37,666 nt of DNA, taken from NCBI GenBank assembly GCA_964585245.1, contig CAZPCV010000007.1:1-37666 (forward strand), in the 5' to 3' direction. Positions within the stretch are counted from its first letter, which is position 1; each line of letters starts with the position of its first letter. Made by a program: the position numbers and the translations under genes. The DNA comes from CAZEDL01 sp964585245. Its GTDB lineage: Bacteria; Patescibacteriota; Patescibacteriia; Magasanikbacterales; GWA2-37-8. Below are positions 7,253-14,610 of this stretch, piece by piece. The notes under the pieces were generated by a model. That model was not told the origin of the DNA. It did no database searches and saw only the letters and a list, made by a program, of their open reading frames with translations.

Positions 7253-7471
7253 ATGAAAGAAACTATTTTTACGGCCGTACAGGCAATTCTCGCAGTTATT
7301 CTGATCGTCTCTATCCTGTTACAACAAAAAGGCGGTGGAATCAGCGGCGTCTTCGGAGGTTCCAGCAATATCTATAGCACCAAACGCGGCGTTGACAAGA
7401 TCCTTCACTATACGACTGTCGTCGTATCTGTATTATTTTTCGGAGTCGGCATTGCCCGTCTAATCTTCTAA
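7253..7471 (+). CDS. secG: preprotein translocase subunit SecG
   Basis: Small membrane subunit of the SecYEG channel. It is 72 residues with two transmembrane helices (about 4-22 and 50-70). Between them lies the family loop QQKGGGISGVFGGSSN. Length and topology are normal. It is first in a rightward pair with the solute-binding protein gene 86 nt downstream, and a promoter is visible at 7143-7171. No Shine-Dalgarno is evident. Confidence 0.93.
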   Translation: MKETIFTAVQAILAVILIVSILLQQKGGGISGVFGGSSNIYSTKRGVDKILHYTTVVVSVLFFGVGIARLIF

Positions 7472-7557
7472 ATCCGCTCTTCTGCTTCTTTGCCATCCCT
7501 TAAAGATACGCGGGCGGTAGAGTACGGCACGAACACTCCATCTATAAGGCACTATTC

Positions 7558-9495
7558 ATGAAGCTCTCCTCCTTTATTTTGTGGTTGAAACAGCGCTCCG
7601 AGCGCTTGTTTTCTCATCATGATTTTGATAAAAAATTGCTCACCAGGGTGGGAGGCCGGTTTTTTCCGCGCTGGTCGCAGCTTAAATATTTAGGCAAATT
7701 TTTGAATCCGGTTGAAAAACGCATAGCTAAGGGCGCTCTTATTATCCTGCTCTTGGCCGCGCTGGGGCTAGGTGGACATACGCTGGCGGCACACATACAA
7801 TTTACACCGGCTCGCGGCGGAGATTACAGCGAAGCGATGATCGGACAGCCTAAATATATCAACCCACTGTTTGCAAGTACGAGCGATGTGGATGCAGATC
7901 TGACCCACCTCATTTATTCGGGGCTAATGCGATATAGCCCGAATGAACAAAAATTCATTCCTGACCTCGCCGAAAAGTATACGATGAGCGCTGACCAAAA
8001 AAACTTTCAATTTACGTTGCGTCCTAATTTGCGCTGGTCGGATGGCGAAGCGCTCACCGCTGACGATGTCCTCTATACCTTTGAATTAATTCAAAACCCA
8101 GAAGTGGGGAGCCCGCTTTTGCCTGCCTTTCAGGGAGTGACAGTTAAAAAAATCGATGAATCCACAATTGCCTTTAACCTGAAAGACGCCTTTAACCCTT
8201 TTTTGGACAACCTAACAGTGGGAATTTTACCCAGCCACATCTGGTCGACCGTTTCTCCCTCTGCGCTCAAATTATCCAAAAACAATTTGCAACCCATCGG
8301 TTCGGGCGCGTGGCAATTTAACAAACTCCTCAAACGCGACCAGAGCGGCGCGCTTCAGAGCTATGTGCTGAATCACAACCCTTATTACTACGGCGACATC
8401 CCAATGTTCGACACCTTAACCTTTAAATTTGTTAACGACTACGAGCAAGCGATTGAAGCGCTGCAAAACAACCAGGTGCGCGTGATTAGCTGGCTCCCGC
8501 GTGCCGACAAAAAGAAAATAGCCGCAAGTTCCTATCATTTTTATCCGGTAAAATTATCACAATATACAGCCATCTTTTTCAACCAGGCGGAACAGCCGCT
8601 GCTTAAAGACGATGCTCTGCGCCAAGCCTTAGCCACGGGGATCGACAAAAAACAACTAATCAGTGCCGCGCTTGAAGGTGAAGGCGAAGCAATCGACTCC
8701 CCTATTTTGCCCGGTACCAGTGGCTACGATGCCACGAAAAAACCCTTGGAATTCTCCCTTGATACTGCCAATACCTTATTGGATAAAAAGTGGAATCGCC
8801 TGGCTCCCGAAGATTATTTCACGGCTCGTAAAAATGCATTATTAAAAGCGGCTACCCCCAAAACTTCCAGCACCTCCACCCCGTCGGCTCCGATCCCGAG
8901 CGACGAAGAATTGACTGCCAAAGTCCGGGGTGAAATGAACAGTAGCCCGCAGTCTTTTTATCGCCAGGCGAAGGATGGCAATTTTCTGGAATTAACTATT
9001 ACCACTGCCGACACGCCAGAATATCACGCGGTGGCCGAAGCCGTGGCCGCCAATTGGCGCTCACTTGGCATCAAAACGACTGTAGAAATGATACCCAGCC
9101 GCTCGTTCATCAAAACGGTGATCAAACAACGCAGTTTCCAAACGTTATTATACGGAGAAATTTTGGGTGCCGATGGCGACCTGTTCCCGTTCTGGCATTC
9201 CTCACAATCAGATTACCCCGGCCTTAATATCGCCAATTATATTAACCGCAACGCCGACAAACTGCTCGAAACTGGTCGCACCGCCACCGATACGATTGCC
9301 CGGGCAACTGCATACCAAAAATTTTCGGATCTGATTGTCGCTGATATTCCTGCCGTATTCTTGTATACTCCTACCTATACTATGGTGGCTGAACGCTCGA
9401 TCAAAGGGCTTAGTTTCGGGCCTTTGGCAAAGCCAACCGATCGATACAACACCCTGTATGAGTGGTATACAAAAACAAAATGGAGTTGGAAATAA
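7558..9495 (+). CDS. family-5 (peptide-type) extracellular solute-binding protein, membrane-anchored
   Basis: 645 residues. A basic N-terminal cytoplasmic stretch of about 58 residues leads to one transmembrane helix (GALIILLLAALGLGGHTLAAH). The outer domain follows the SBP_bac_5 plan: ARGGDYSEAMIGQPKYINPL, then LTHLIYSGLMRYSPNEQ, LRWSDGEALTADDVLYTFEL and a C-terminal YNTLYEWY. Members bind oligopeptides or other small solutes for ABC import. No permease or ATPase gene lies nearby, so the partner is elsewhere or the protein works alone. A Thr/Ser/Pro-rich insertion (about 440-455) interrupts the fold. The helix instead of a lipobox is common for this family in Patescibacteria as I recall it. 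Confidence 0.88.
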   Translation: MKLSSFILWLKQRSERLFSHHDFDKKLLTRVGGRFFPRWSQLKYLGKFLNPVEKRIAKGALIILLLAALGLGGHTLAAHIQFTPARGGDYSEAMIGQPKYINPLFASTSDVDADLTHLIYSGLMRYSPNEQKFIPDLAEKYTMSADQKNFQFTLRPNLRWSDGEALTADDVLYTFELIQNPEVGSPLLPAFQGVTVKKIDESTIAFNLKDAFNPFLDNLTVGILPSHIWSTVSPSALKLSKNNLQPIGSGAWQFNKLLKRDQSGALQSYVLNHNPYYYGDIPMFDTLTFKFVNDYEQAIEALQNNQVRVISWLPRADKKKIAASSYHFYPVKLSQYTAIFFNQAEQPLLKDDALRQALATGIDKKQLISAALEGEGEAIDSPILPGTSGYDATKKPLEFSLDTANTLLDKKWNRLAPEDYFTARKNALLKAATPKTSSTSTPSAPIPSDEELTAKVRGEMNSSPQSFYRQAKDGNFLELTITTADTPEYHAVAEAVAANWRSLGIKTTVEMIPSRSFIKTVIKQRSFQTLLYGEILGADGDLFPFWHSSQSDYPGLNIANYINRNADKLLETGRTATDTIARATAYQKFSDLIVADIPAVFLYTPTYTMVAERSIKGLSFGPLAKPTDRYNTLYEWYTKTKWSWK

Positions 9496-9510
9496 CAGCC
9501 CTTAGCCCTA

Positions 9511-9574
9511 AGTACCTAGCCCTTAAAAGTTACCCGCTTTTACACTGAGGACTTTGTACTGAGGGCTAGGTACT
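9511..9574. repeat. inverted repeat between the solute-binding gene and tRNA-Leu
   Basis: AGTACCTAGCCCT (9511-9523) and AGGGCTAGGTACT (9562-9574) are exact inverted copies. The words CCCTTAG/CTGAGG and AGTAC recur between and beside them. It could be a stem in the transcript or a small mobile palindrome. There is no T-run after it. Confidence 0.5.
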
Positions 9575-9581
9575 AATAAAT

Positions 9582-9663
9582 GCGGACGTGGCGGAATTGG
9601 TATACGCGTACGTCTCAGAAGCGTATGGAGCAATCCTTGGGGGTTCGAGTCCCCCCGTCCGCA
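9582..9663 (+). tRNA. tRNA-Leu (anticodon CAG)
   Basis: Acceptor GCGGACG pairs with CGTCCGC, followed by discriminator A at 9663. The anticodon stem is TACGT/GCGTA around the loop CTCAGAA. A short type-II variable arm (TGGAGCAATCCTT) and the T-arm GGGGGTTCGAGTCCCCC are present. CCA is not encoded. Confidence 0.95.
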
Positions 9664-9775
9664 CGATAACAATTTTCTTAGGCCAGAGAGTAGTGTTGCA
9701 CCTACCGCTCAGTCGTACTATTTTTTATCATATTTATTTATTACTAAACTTCAATAGATTAACTTTCGTTTCTGT

Positions 9776-11677
9776 ATGAACACAACCCCGCACACCCCAG
9801 TTACTCCTACTACCCCCGCGACACCTACGCCTCCAACCCTGGCGAAACCGGCTGCTCCGCTACGCCAGGCCCCCTTGCGCCGGCCCACTTACCAGCGCTC
9901 AACCACATTACACCACCGCACCACCGGGCAGCGCACTACTCACCCTGCCGCTCACTCTGCCCACTCGCGCTTCACCGCCACTCACCGACCGGCTACGGCC
10001 ACCACTCCAATTGGCGAAAAGAAATTACGCGTAGCGGTACTGGGGGGCCTCGAAGAAGTAGGCCGCAACTGTACACTGCTTGAATATGGCGAGGATATTA
10101 TCTTGATTGACCTAGGGCTCCAATTCCCCGAAGAAGACATGCCGGGCATTGATTACATCATCCCGAACATGAATTATCTGAAGGGCAAAGAAAAAAATAT
10201 CCGCGGCGTTATTATCACCCACGGACATTACGACCATATCGGCGGTATCCCACATATTATTCCGAATTTGGGCTACCCACCGATTTACGCCTTGCCGCTT
10301 ACGAATAGTATTATCAAAAAACGTCAGGAAGACTTCGAAAAATCCGGTACCCTTAAAATCAACAATGTCAGCCTAAATGACAAATTACAATTAGGCGCTT
10401 TTTCACTGGAATTTTTCCATGTGAATCACAACATTCCCGATTCAATGGGCATCGTTATCAGCACTCCCGAGGGCGTAATCGTACATACCGGTGACTGGAA
10501 ATTTGACTACCAGCCAGTCGGCGAAGCCCCGGCCGACTTGCAGCGCATCGCCGATATTGGCCGCAAAGGCGTATTGGCCTTGTTGTCCGACTCCACGAAC
10601 GCCATGCAGCCAGGGCATCAGATTTCGGAAAGTGAAATCGGCACAAACCTGGAAACGCTGATCGAAAAAACTCAGGGACGTATCATTATTGGTGTGTTTT
10701 CGTCGCTTCTTTCGCGCGTGAAGCAATTGATTGAAACATCGGAAAAACATGGCAAAGTGGTAGCGCTCGGCGGCTTTAGCATGAAAAGCAATGTAGAAAT
10801 CGCCAAAGAATTAGGATACATGAAATTTAACCCAAAGACTCTGATCGACATGCGCACCATCGACAAATATCCGCTGAATAAAGTGGTAATTATCTGTACC
10901 GGGGCGCAGGGCGAAAAGAACGCCACGCTCATGCGTATTGCCACCGGTGAACACCGCGAAGTGAAATTGGTGCCGGGCGATACCGTTGTGTTTTCTTCTT
11001 CGGTTATTCCGGGCAACGAACGCACAGTACAACGCTTGAAAGACACCCTGTACCGCAAAGGTGCAGACGTGATTCATTACGAAATGATGGATGTACATGC
11101 TGGTGGTCACGCCAAAGCCGAAGATGTGAAATTGATGCTTAGCCTGATGCGTCCTAAATATTTCGTACCGATCCATGGCAACCACTTCATGTTGCGCTTG
11201 AACGGCAAGGTAGCCACCGTAATGGGCCTCCCCAAAGAAAATATTTTTATTGCCGACAATGGCCAGGTGATGGAATTTGAAAAAGGTAATGGAGTACTAA
11301 CCAAAACCAAACTCCCAGCTGATTACGTGTTCGTAGACGGCCTTGGAGTAAGCGACGAGACGAATGTGGTATTGCGCGACCGCCAAGCATTATCAGAAGA
11401 CGGCATGGTGGTAGTGATCGCAACGGTAGACAGCAAAACCGGCCACCTGATTCAGAATCCAGATATTATTTCGCGCGGATTTGTCTTCCTGAAGAGCAAC
11501 AAAGATTTGATCGAAGAAATACGTCATCGAGTCAAAAAATTAGTAGTTGAGTCAGATCCTCTGTCCTGGCCGGATACCAATTTTATCCGCAACAAAATTC
11601 GTGATTATGTCGGGCAATACCTATTTACCAAGACAGAAAAACGACCGATGGTGCTGCCGGTGGTGATTGAGGTGTAA
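9776..11677 (+). CDS. rnj: ribonuclease J with a long low-complexity N-terminal extension
   Basis: Metallo-beta-lactamase/beta-CASP RNase with endo- and 5'-exonuclease activity in RNA maturation and decay. It is 633 residues. The first ~80 residues are a Thr/Pro/His/Arg-rich extension not found in the canonical enzymes. The core begins at KLRVAVLGGLEEVGRNC. The metal site is HGHYDHIGG at residues 149-157, with Tyr where the family usually has Glu; all ligands are kept. Further marks are VNHNIPDS, HTGDWKFD, LLSDSTNA, GFSMKSN and the beta-CASP segment DVHAGGHAKAEDVK. The C-terminal domain closes with PVVIEV. A terminator follows directly. J1 and J2 cannot be separated here. Confidence 0.95.
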   Translation: MNTTPHTPVTPTTPATPTPPTLAKPAAPLRQAPLRRPTYQRSTTLHHRTTGQRTTHPAAHSAHSRFTATHRPATATTPIGEKKLRVAVLGGLEEVGRNCTLLEYGEDIILIDLGLQFPEEDMPGIDYIIPNMNYLKGKEKNIRGVIITHGHYDHIGGIPHIIPNLGYPPIYALPLTNSIIKKRQEDFEKSGTLKINNVSLNDKLQLGAFSLEFFHVNHNIPDSMGIVISTPEGVIVHTGDWKFDYQPVGEAPADLQRIADIGRKGVLALLSDSTNAMQPGHQISESEIGTNLETLIEKTQGRIIIGVFSSLLSRVKQLIETSEKHGKVVALGGFSMKSNVEIAKELGYMKFNPKTLIDMRTIDKYPLNKVVIICTGAQGEKNATLMRIATGEHREVKLVPGDTVVFSSSVIPGNERTVQRLKDTLYRKGADVIHYEMMDVHAGGHAKAEDVKLMLSLMRPKYFVPIHGNHFMLRLNGKVATVMGLPKENIFIADNGQVMEFEKGNGVLTKTKLPADYVFVDGLGVSDETNVVLRDRQALSEDGMVVVIATVDSKTGHLIQNPDIISRGFVFLKSNKDLIEEIRHRVKKLVVESDPLSWPDTNFIRNKIRDYVGQYLFTKTEKRPMVLPVVIEV

Positions 11678-11690
11678 AGTAAGACTGTTC

Positions 11691-11722
11691 AAAATACCTT
11701 GTAACAACAAGGTATTTTTTGT
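11691..11722 (+). terminator. terminator of RNase J gene
   Basis: AATACCTTG-taacaa-CAAGGTATT followed by a T-run. Confidence 0.9.
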
Positions 11723-11748
11723 TTTAGGCAAAATTATGTAAAAGCAAG

Positions 11749-11776
11749 TTGACAAAATCGCTTTTTTTGTTACTAT
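11749..11776 (+). promoter_or_regulatory. promoter of the structured RNA
   Basis: TTGACA at 11749-11754 and TACTAT at 11771-11776 with a 16-nt spacer. The predicted start is near 11783. Confidence 0.65.
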
Positions 11777-11797
11777 TCCTAATCGAAGGGAGGATCA

Positions 11798-11821
11798 ATG
11801 ACAAACCAGTTCGTTCTCTAG
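11798..11821 (+). CDS. possible 7-codon leader peptide inside the structured RNA
   Basis: GGGAGG lies 5 nt before an ATG, and the frame reads MTNQFVL then TAG at 11819-11821. The stop abuts the first strand of helix 1. This would suit translation-coupled folding, but so short a frame may be chance. Confidence 0.3.
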   Translation: MTNQFVL

Positions 11822-12027
11822 CGTCCGTTTCGCTAGGCCTTAAGGGAAAGCCTGTAGGGAGCACGCCTTAGCAGTGGCGTGTCGAAACGGACGTAAAACC
11901 ATTTTATCTGTCCGGTGTTGCCTGCCGTAGTGATCAGGCAGCTGACGGAAGAGGGGCTAGGAGGGCCTTGACCGAAAAGACGTCTTTCCGCAAGGAAAGC
12001 CGAGGAGAGATAAAATAAAACTGCTAC

Positions 12028-12060
12028 AGGATAGGCGCTTGCGCCTATCCTTCCTTATTT
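12028..12060 (+). terminator. terminator of the structured RNA
   Basis: GGATAGGCGC-tt-GCGCCTATCC followed by a T-rich stretch. Confidence 0.85.
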
Positions 12061-12169
12061 AAAACATGTTGAGCTTGGCAAAAGCCAAAAGAAACACCTC
12101 TGGATCAAAACGGCATGCAAAATGGCGATTATGTGATGGTGTTATGCTTTTACATTCAGCTTGTAGTTA

Positions 12170-12198
12170 TTGTTTTTTTAGCTGAAAAAATATACAAT
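12170..12198 (+). promoter_or_regulatory. promoter of the unknown gene at 12229
   Basis: TTGTTT at 12170-12175, a 17-nt spacer and TACAAT at 12193-12198. This gives a very short leader of about 25 nt. Confidence 0.5.
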
Positions 12199-12228
12199 AA
12201 AATCAAATTCAACTAACTTCCTTTATAT

Positions 12229-13146
12229 ATGCCAGAAACGCCTTACCCAGACTTAGGGCTTGACCCCCGAGTACTCAGACCATCCATGGAGCTAAATCAA
12301 GTACTTCGCATCTGCGAAGCAGTCCGTGAAGAATACGGCAGCGACCTGCGTCGATTTAGCCAATTGATGACAGGTTCTGCAAAAAATGGTGAAGATCTGG
12401 AAGACTGGTTTAACTTATTGCCACTTGCTATTACGTTACCAAACTTACCAGATGAAAAAATAGCAGAAACCATAGCCGCTGCGGAGGCAAAACTAGCTAA
12501 AAGTGTTCGGGGCCAAGAAAAAATCCACAGCGGAATCGCCCGCTTAATTAGACGTTCAAAACCAGAAATGACGCAACCGGAGATAGACAAAGAAAGAATA
12601 TTGAAAGAAACAATTAATAACCTGCGCACATACCTAGAAGCGAGAAAAAAAATACCTCTGGCCGAAGATATGGTAGCGGATCATATGGCCCAAGTTTCGT
12701 TAGACCAGGCATTCGGCCAACCATCACCCGATACTAGCAGCCCCATTCTTGGCCTTTCTAATAAAACCTTGGCGATTCATATGACACCATTGTTGGATTC
12801 AAAAGAAAGGGCGCTTTCTAAAGAACAGCAGCGCGAAGAATTCATGAGACGAATCGTGGACGCAGTTAAACAAAAGGGAATTTTTGACTCGAGCCCATTA
12901 ACTCCGCGATCAATTATAGAGGAAACGTTACGTAATAATTTATCCGAGGTCGGTTTAAGTGTCGAAAATTTATTTGACCCGTCGGTAGATATTCTCGCCT
13001 CAGCTACCGAAGCCAGACGAATTAACGCAGCCATGATGCTGGTTGGCACGCCCGAAGACCGCAGCCGCAGTTCAGAGCGCGTGCAGGCCTGGAAAAATTT
13101 ATTGGACATACGTCAGGCTCTTGAAATAGGCACATCTACACCCTAA
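12229..13146 (+). CDS. unknown helical soluble protein
   Basis: A 305-residue protein with no signal peptide or membrane helix and no family I recognise. The composition is rich in Glu, Arg, Lys and Leu, and it reads as mostly alpha-helical. Helical stretches include LRICEAVREEYGSDLRRF (about 26-43), EKIAETIAAAEAKLAKSV (about 76-93) and KEQQREEFMRRIVDAVKQ (about 198-215). A Pro/Ser-rich linker (FGQPSPDTSSPILG) splits the protein in two near residue 165. No Cys pairs or metal motifs are visible. The ATG at 12229 lies about 25 nt after the predicted transcript start, with no Shine-Dalgarno. It is a stand-alone unit. GC content is like the background. Confidence 0.75.
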   Translation: MPETPYPDLGLDPRVLRPSMELNQVLRICEAVREEYGSDLRRFSQLMTGSAKNGEDLEDWFNLLPLAITLPNLPDEKIAETIAAAEAKLAKSVRGQEKIHSGIARLIRRSKPEMTQPEIDKERILKETINNLRTYLEARKKIPLAEDMVADHMAQVSLDQAFGQPSPDTSSPILGLSNKTLAIHMTPLLDSKERALSKEQQREEFMRRIVDAVKQKGIFDSSPLTPRSIIEETLRNNLSEVGLSVENLFDPSVDILASATEARRINAAMMLVGTPEDRSRSSERVQAWKNLLDIRQALEIGTSTP

Positions 13147-13363
13147 TTTATCTAGTTTACCTCTTATTTATTCGTCTTACTTTATTCGAGACCGTAACAA
13201 GCTTAGTTGTTTTGGTCATACTCACGGTTACATTAGTATACCCTAGGCCCTTGTTAGCAGCCGAAATTGCGGCGCTGGCCAAGAAAAAATCGACGTCGGT
13301 GAAACTACCAAACTTCTGGAGAACGCTAAATAAAAAGGGGTTGAGGCGACTTTGTTACCGCCA

Positions 13364-13392
13364 TTGACTAATTGAAAAAAAAAGTGTATTAT
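13364..13392 (+). promoter_or_regulatory. promoter of tRNA-Glu
   Basis: TTGACT at 13364-13369, a 17-nt spacer and TATTAT at 13387-13392. Confidence 0.75.
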
Positions 13393-13415
13393 AGCACGGT
13401 CAAAAATGTAACCGC

Positions 13416-13487
13416 GGCCCCATCGTCTATCGGTTAGGACATTGCCCTTTCAAGGCGAAAAGACGGGTTCGACTCCCGTTGGGGCTA
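13416..13487 (+). tRNA. tRNA-Glu (anticodon TTC)
   Basis: Acceptor GGCCCCA pairs with TGGGGCT, with a G-U at the first pair. The D-stem is GTCT/GGAC, the anticodon stem is TTGCC/GGCGA around CTTTCAA, and the T-arm is ACGGG-TTCGACT-CCCGT. CCA is not encoded. A 17-nt part of its 3' half recurs inverted at 14564 and 18211. Confidence 0.93.
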
Positions 13488-13494
13488 CTAGGAC

Positions 13495-13527
13495 AAAAAT
13501 TTCTCTTAACCAAGAGGAATTTTTTTG
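13495..13527 (+). terminator. terminator of tRNA-Glu
   Basis: ATTTCTCTT-aacc-AAGAGGAAT followed by seven T. Confidence 0.85.
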
Positions 13528-13534
13528 TTAAACT

Positions 13535-13554
13535 CACGGGGAAGTCGAACCCTG
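13535..13554 (-). other. tRNA T-arm-like fragment
   Basis: On the minus strand the sequence reads CAGGGTTCGACTTCCCCGTG, a T-arm-like hairpin just beyond tRNA-Glu and in the opposite orientation. There is no rest of a tRNA around it. Confidence 0.4.
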
Positions 13555-13573
13555 TTTATTTTATCCTTCAAAA

Positions 13574-13605
13574 CAAAAACAGCTTCTCTTTCGAAAAGCT
13601 GTTTT
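13574..13605 (-). terminator. terminator of the GC-rich membrane-protein gene
   Basis: Read leftward: AAACAGCTTTTC-gaaa-GAGAAGCTGTTT followed by TTG and T-rich sequence. Confidence 0.8.
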
Positions 13606-13623
13606 ATGAAGCATCCTGTTTTA

Positions 13624-13688
13624 CTCTCTTATCCGGCTATCTATGCGCTCAAGTGTTTGAGTTCATAGGTAAGGGCCGGACGAGAGAG
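13624..13688 (-). repeat. long trailer hairpin after the GC-rich gene
   Basis: CTCTCT-ta-TCCGGC (13624-13637) pairs with GCCGGA-cg-AGAGAG (13675-13688). An inner CTCAA-gtg-TTTGAG lies at 13648-13661. It sits between the stop codon and the terminator, as the trailers of the Cys-rich genes do. Confidence 0.6.
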
Positions 13689-13719
13689 GAGGTACGTCGA
13701 GATGGGCGAGGCCGCCTAA

Positions 13720-14031
13720 CTACTTGCCGTAGATCTCCGGGTTAGGTATAAACGTGCTTGAGACGCACGTTGCGTGGGTTCCGCTCCACTCCACCTTCTT
13801 GAACACCCATCCCCACACCCGCTGATCTGGCCCCTTCACGGCGACTGCCCATTGGTCATCCCCCTCATTGGGGGGTTCGATGAGGGTGAAGGGGATGTTT
13901 GCCTGCCATCCCGGCTGGTTGGTCCTGATGACCTCCTTTTTGCGGAACAGCTCGGGCCTGAAAATGGCGACCAGCACGGTCGCCAGAACCACAACGATGA
14001 GAACCACCAATAGCGCGATCAGTTCGGGCAT
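13720..14031 (-). CDS. GC-rich small membrane-anchored protein
   Basis: 103 residues. An N-terminal transmembrane helix (LIALLVVLIVVVLATVLVAIF) is followed by a basic turn (RPELFRKK) and a soluble outer or inner domain of about 70 residues. That domain has conserved-looking aromatic and Pro positions (QPGWQANIPFTLIEPPNEG, then DQWAVAVKGPDQRVWGWVFKK). The single Cys is at about residue 92. I do not recognise a family. The codon use is much more GC-rich than its neighbours, as for the genes at 1792, 3079 and 34196. AAAGGAG lies about 12 nt before the ATG, a strong promoter is at 14170-14198, and a hairpin trailer and terminator follow. Confidence 0.75.
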   Translation of the reverse strand: MPELIALLVVLIVVVLATVLVAIFRPELFRKKEVIRTNQPGWQANIPFTLIEPPNEGDDQWAVAVKGPDQRVWGWVFKKVEWSGTHATCVSSTFIPNPEIYGK

Positions 14032-14169
14032 TTTGCTTGCTTGCTCCTTTTCCGGTCTGAATTGACGACCATTCTAGGCCTATTACAGGCTCACAATGTT
14101 CGCCAATTCGTTATTGTAAAGAACAATCTCAGCTGTTTTTATCTCTGCCTTTTCTATCGTTAACAAATT

Positions 14170-14198
14170 AGTGTATCACAAAAAACCATTCTTGTCAA
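14170..14198 (-). promoter_or_regulatory. promoter of the GC-rich membrane-protein gene
   Basis: On the minus strand TTGACA, a 17-nt spacer and TACACT, with an extended TGA before the -10 box. The leader is about 130 nt. Confidence 0.75.
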
Positions 14199-14322
14199 TG
14201 GTATTTGACGATATTTAGGCTAAAATTAACCATTTTAATACTTAGAAGCTTATAAGTTAGCGAAAAAAATGCCATTTTAAGAAGGTTTAGGCCCTTGCTG
14301 GACAAGTAATAAGTTTCAAACC

Positions 14323-14588
14323 CTCATACCACCGCTTCAAATCCAGCACTAACGGGTTTAAATTCTCACGACAGTAGTCTACAATACGGAACACCACTAT
14401 TCAAAAGTGGTGTTTTTTGTTTAAGGTTAGGGCTGATTCGGAGTTTGCCACCTGTAGTTTTAGAATTTTGAGTGATTTGAGTGCGAGAAGTCTATTTTTT
14501 CAATTAAATACTGGGCGAGAATGAGGTTTGCCAGTTTTGGGTGTGGGATGGGTGAGGAAGAGACCCAACGGGAGTCGAACTTTCTGGT
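14323..14588 (-). repeat. flanking repeat R1, copy a
   Basis: About 265 nt, clearly similar to 17969-18236 along its full length. It lies on the 3' side of the leftward gene at 14611. It contains a rightward terminator-like hairpin (ACACCACT/AGTGGTGT then T-run, 14391-14419) and two GTTTGCCA words. At the gene-side end CCCAACGGGAGTCGAAC (14564-14580) is the exact reverse complement of 17 nt of tRNA-Glu (13467-13483). Confidence 0.8.
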
Positions 14589-14610
14589 TTGAGATTTTTC
14601 TTTAAAAAAC

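Larger units (their letters stand above)
11783..12060 (+). ncRNA. structured RNA of unknown family
   Basis: A unit of about 275 nt with its own promoter and a strong terminator, lying between two protein genes. Helix 1 is CGTCCGTTTCG (11822-11832) with CGAAACGGACG (11883-11893), 11 exact pairs. It closes two arms, AGGC/GCCT and CACGCC/GGCGTG, so it forms a three-way junction. Helix 2 is ATTTTATCT (11901-11909) with AGATAAAAT (12008-12016). It encloses a GCCTG/CAGGC hairpin and CTTTCC-gcaa-GGAAAG. I compared it by eye with RNase P RNA, tmRNA, 6S, SRP RNA and common riboswitches and saw no match. It could be free-standing or the leader of the gene at 12229, but the terminator and a separate promoter at 12170 favour free-standing. 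The ends are estimates. Confidence 0.7.

Noticed and set aside
11783..12060. RNase P RNA, tmRNA, 6S or SRP RNA
   Set aside because: The RNase P GAGGAAAGTCC core, the tmRNA acceptor and tag, the 6S central bubble and the SRP GGTCAGG/GGAAG motif are all absent by eye.
13212..13367. TTG-started frame of 51 codons before tRNA-Glu with a hydrophobic start (MVILTVTLVYPRPLL)
   Set aside because: The frame is open further upstream without an ATG, has no ribosome binding site, and its stop lies in the tRNA-Glu promoter. It may be a gene remnant, but the evidence is too thin.
13698..13720. GTTAGGC core-site-like word after the GC-rich membrane gene
   Set aside because: It fits GTTRRRY but has no inverse partner across the hairpin and stands on the wrong side for an attC.
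13479..13745. Rightward frame of 88 codons beginning inside tRNA-Glu
   Set aside because: It runs through the tRNA end, a terminator on each strand and the trailer hairpin, so it is not a gene.
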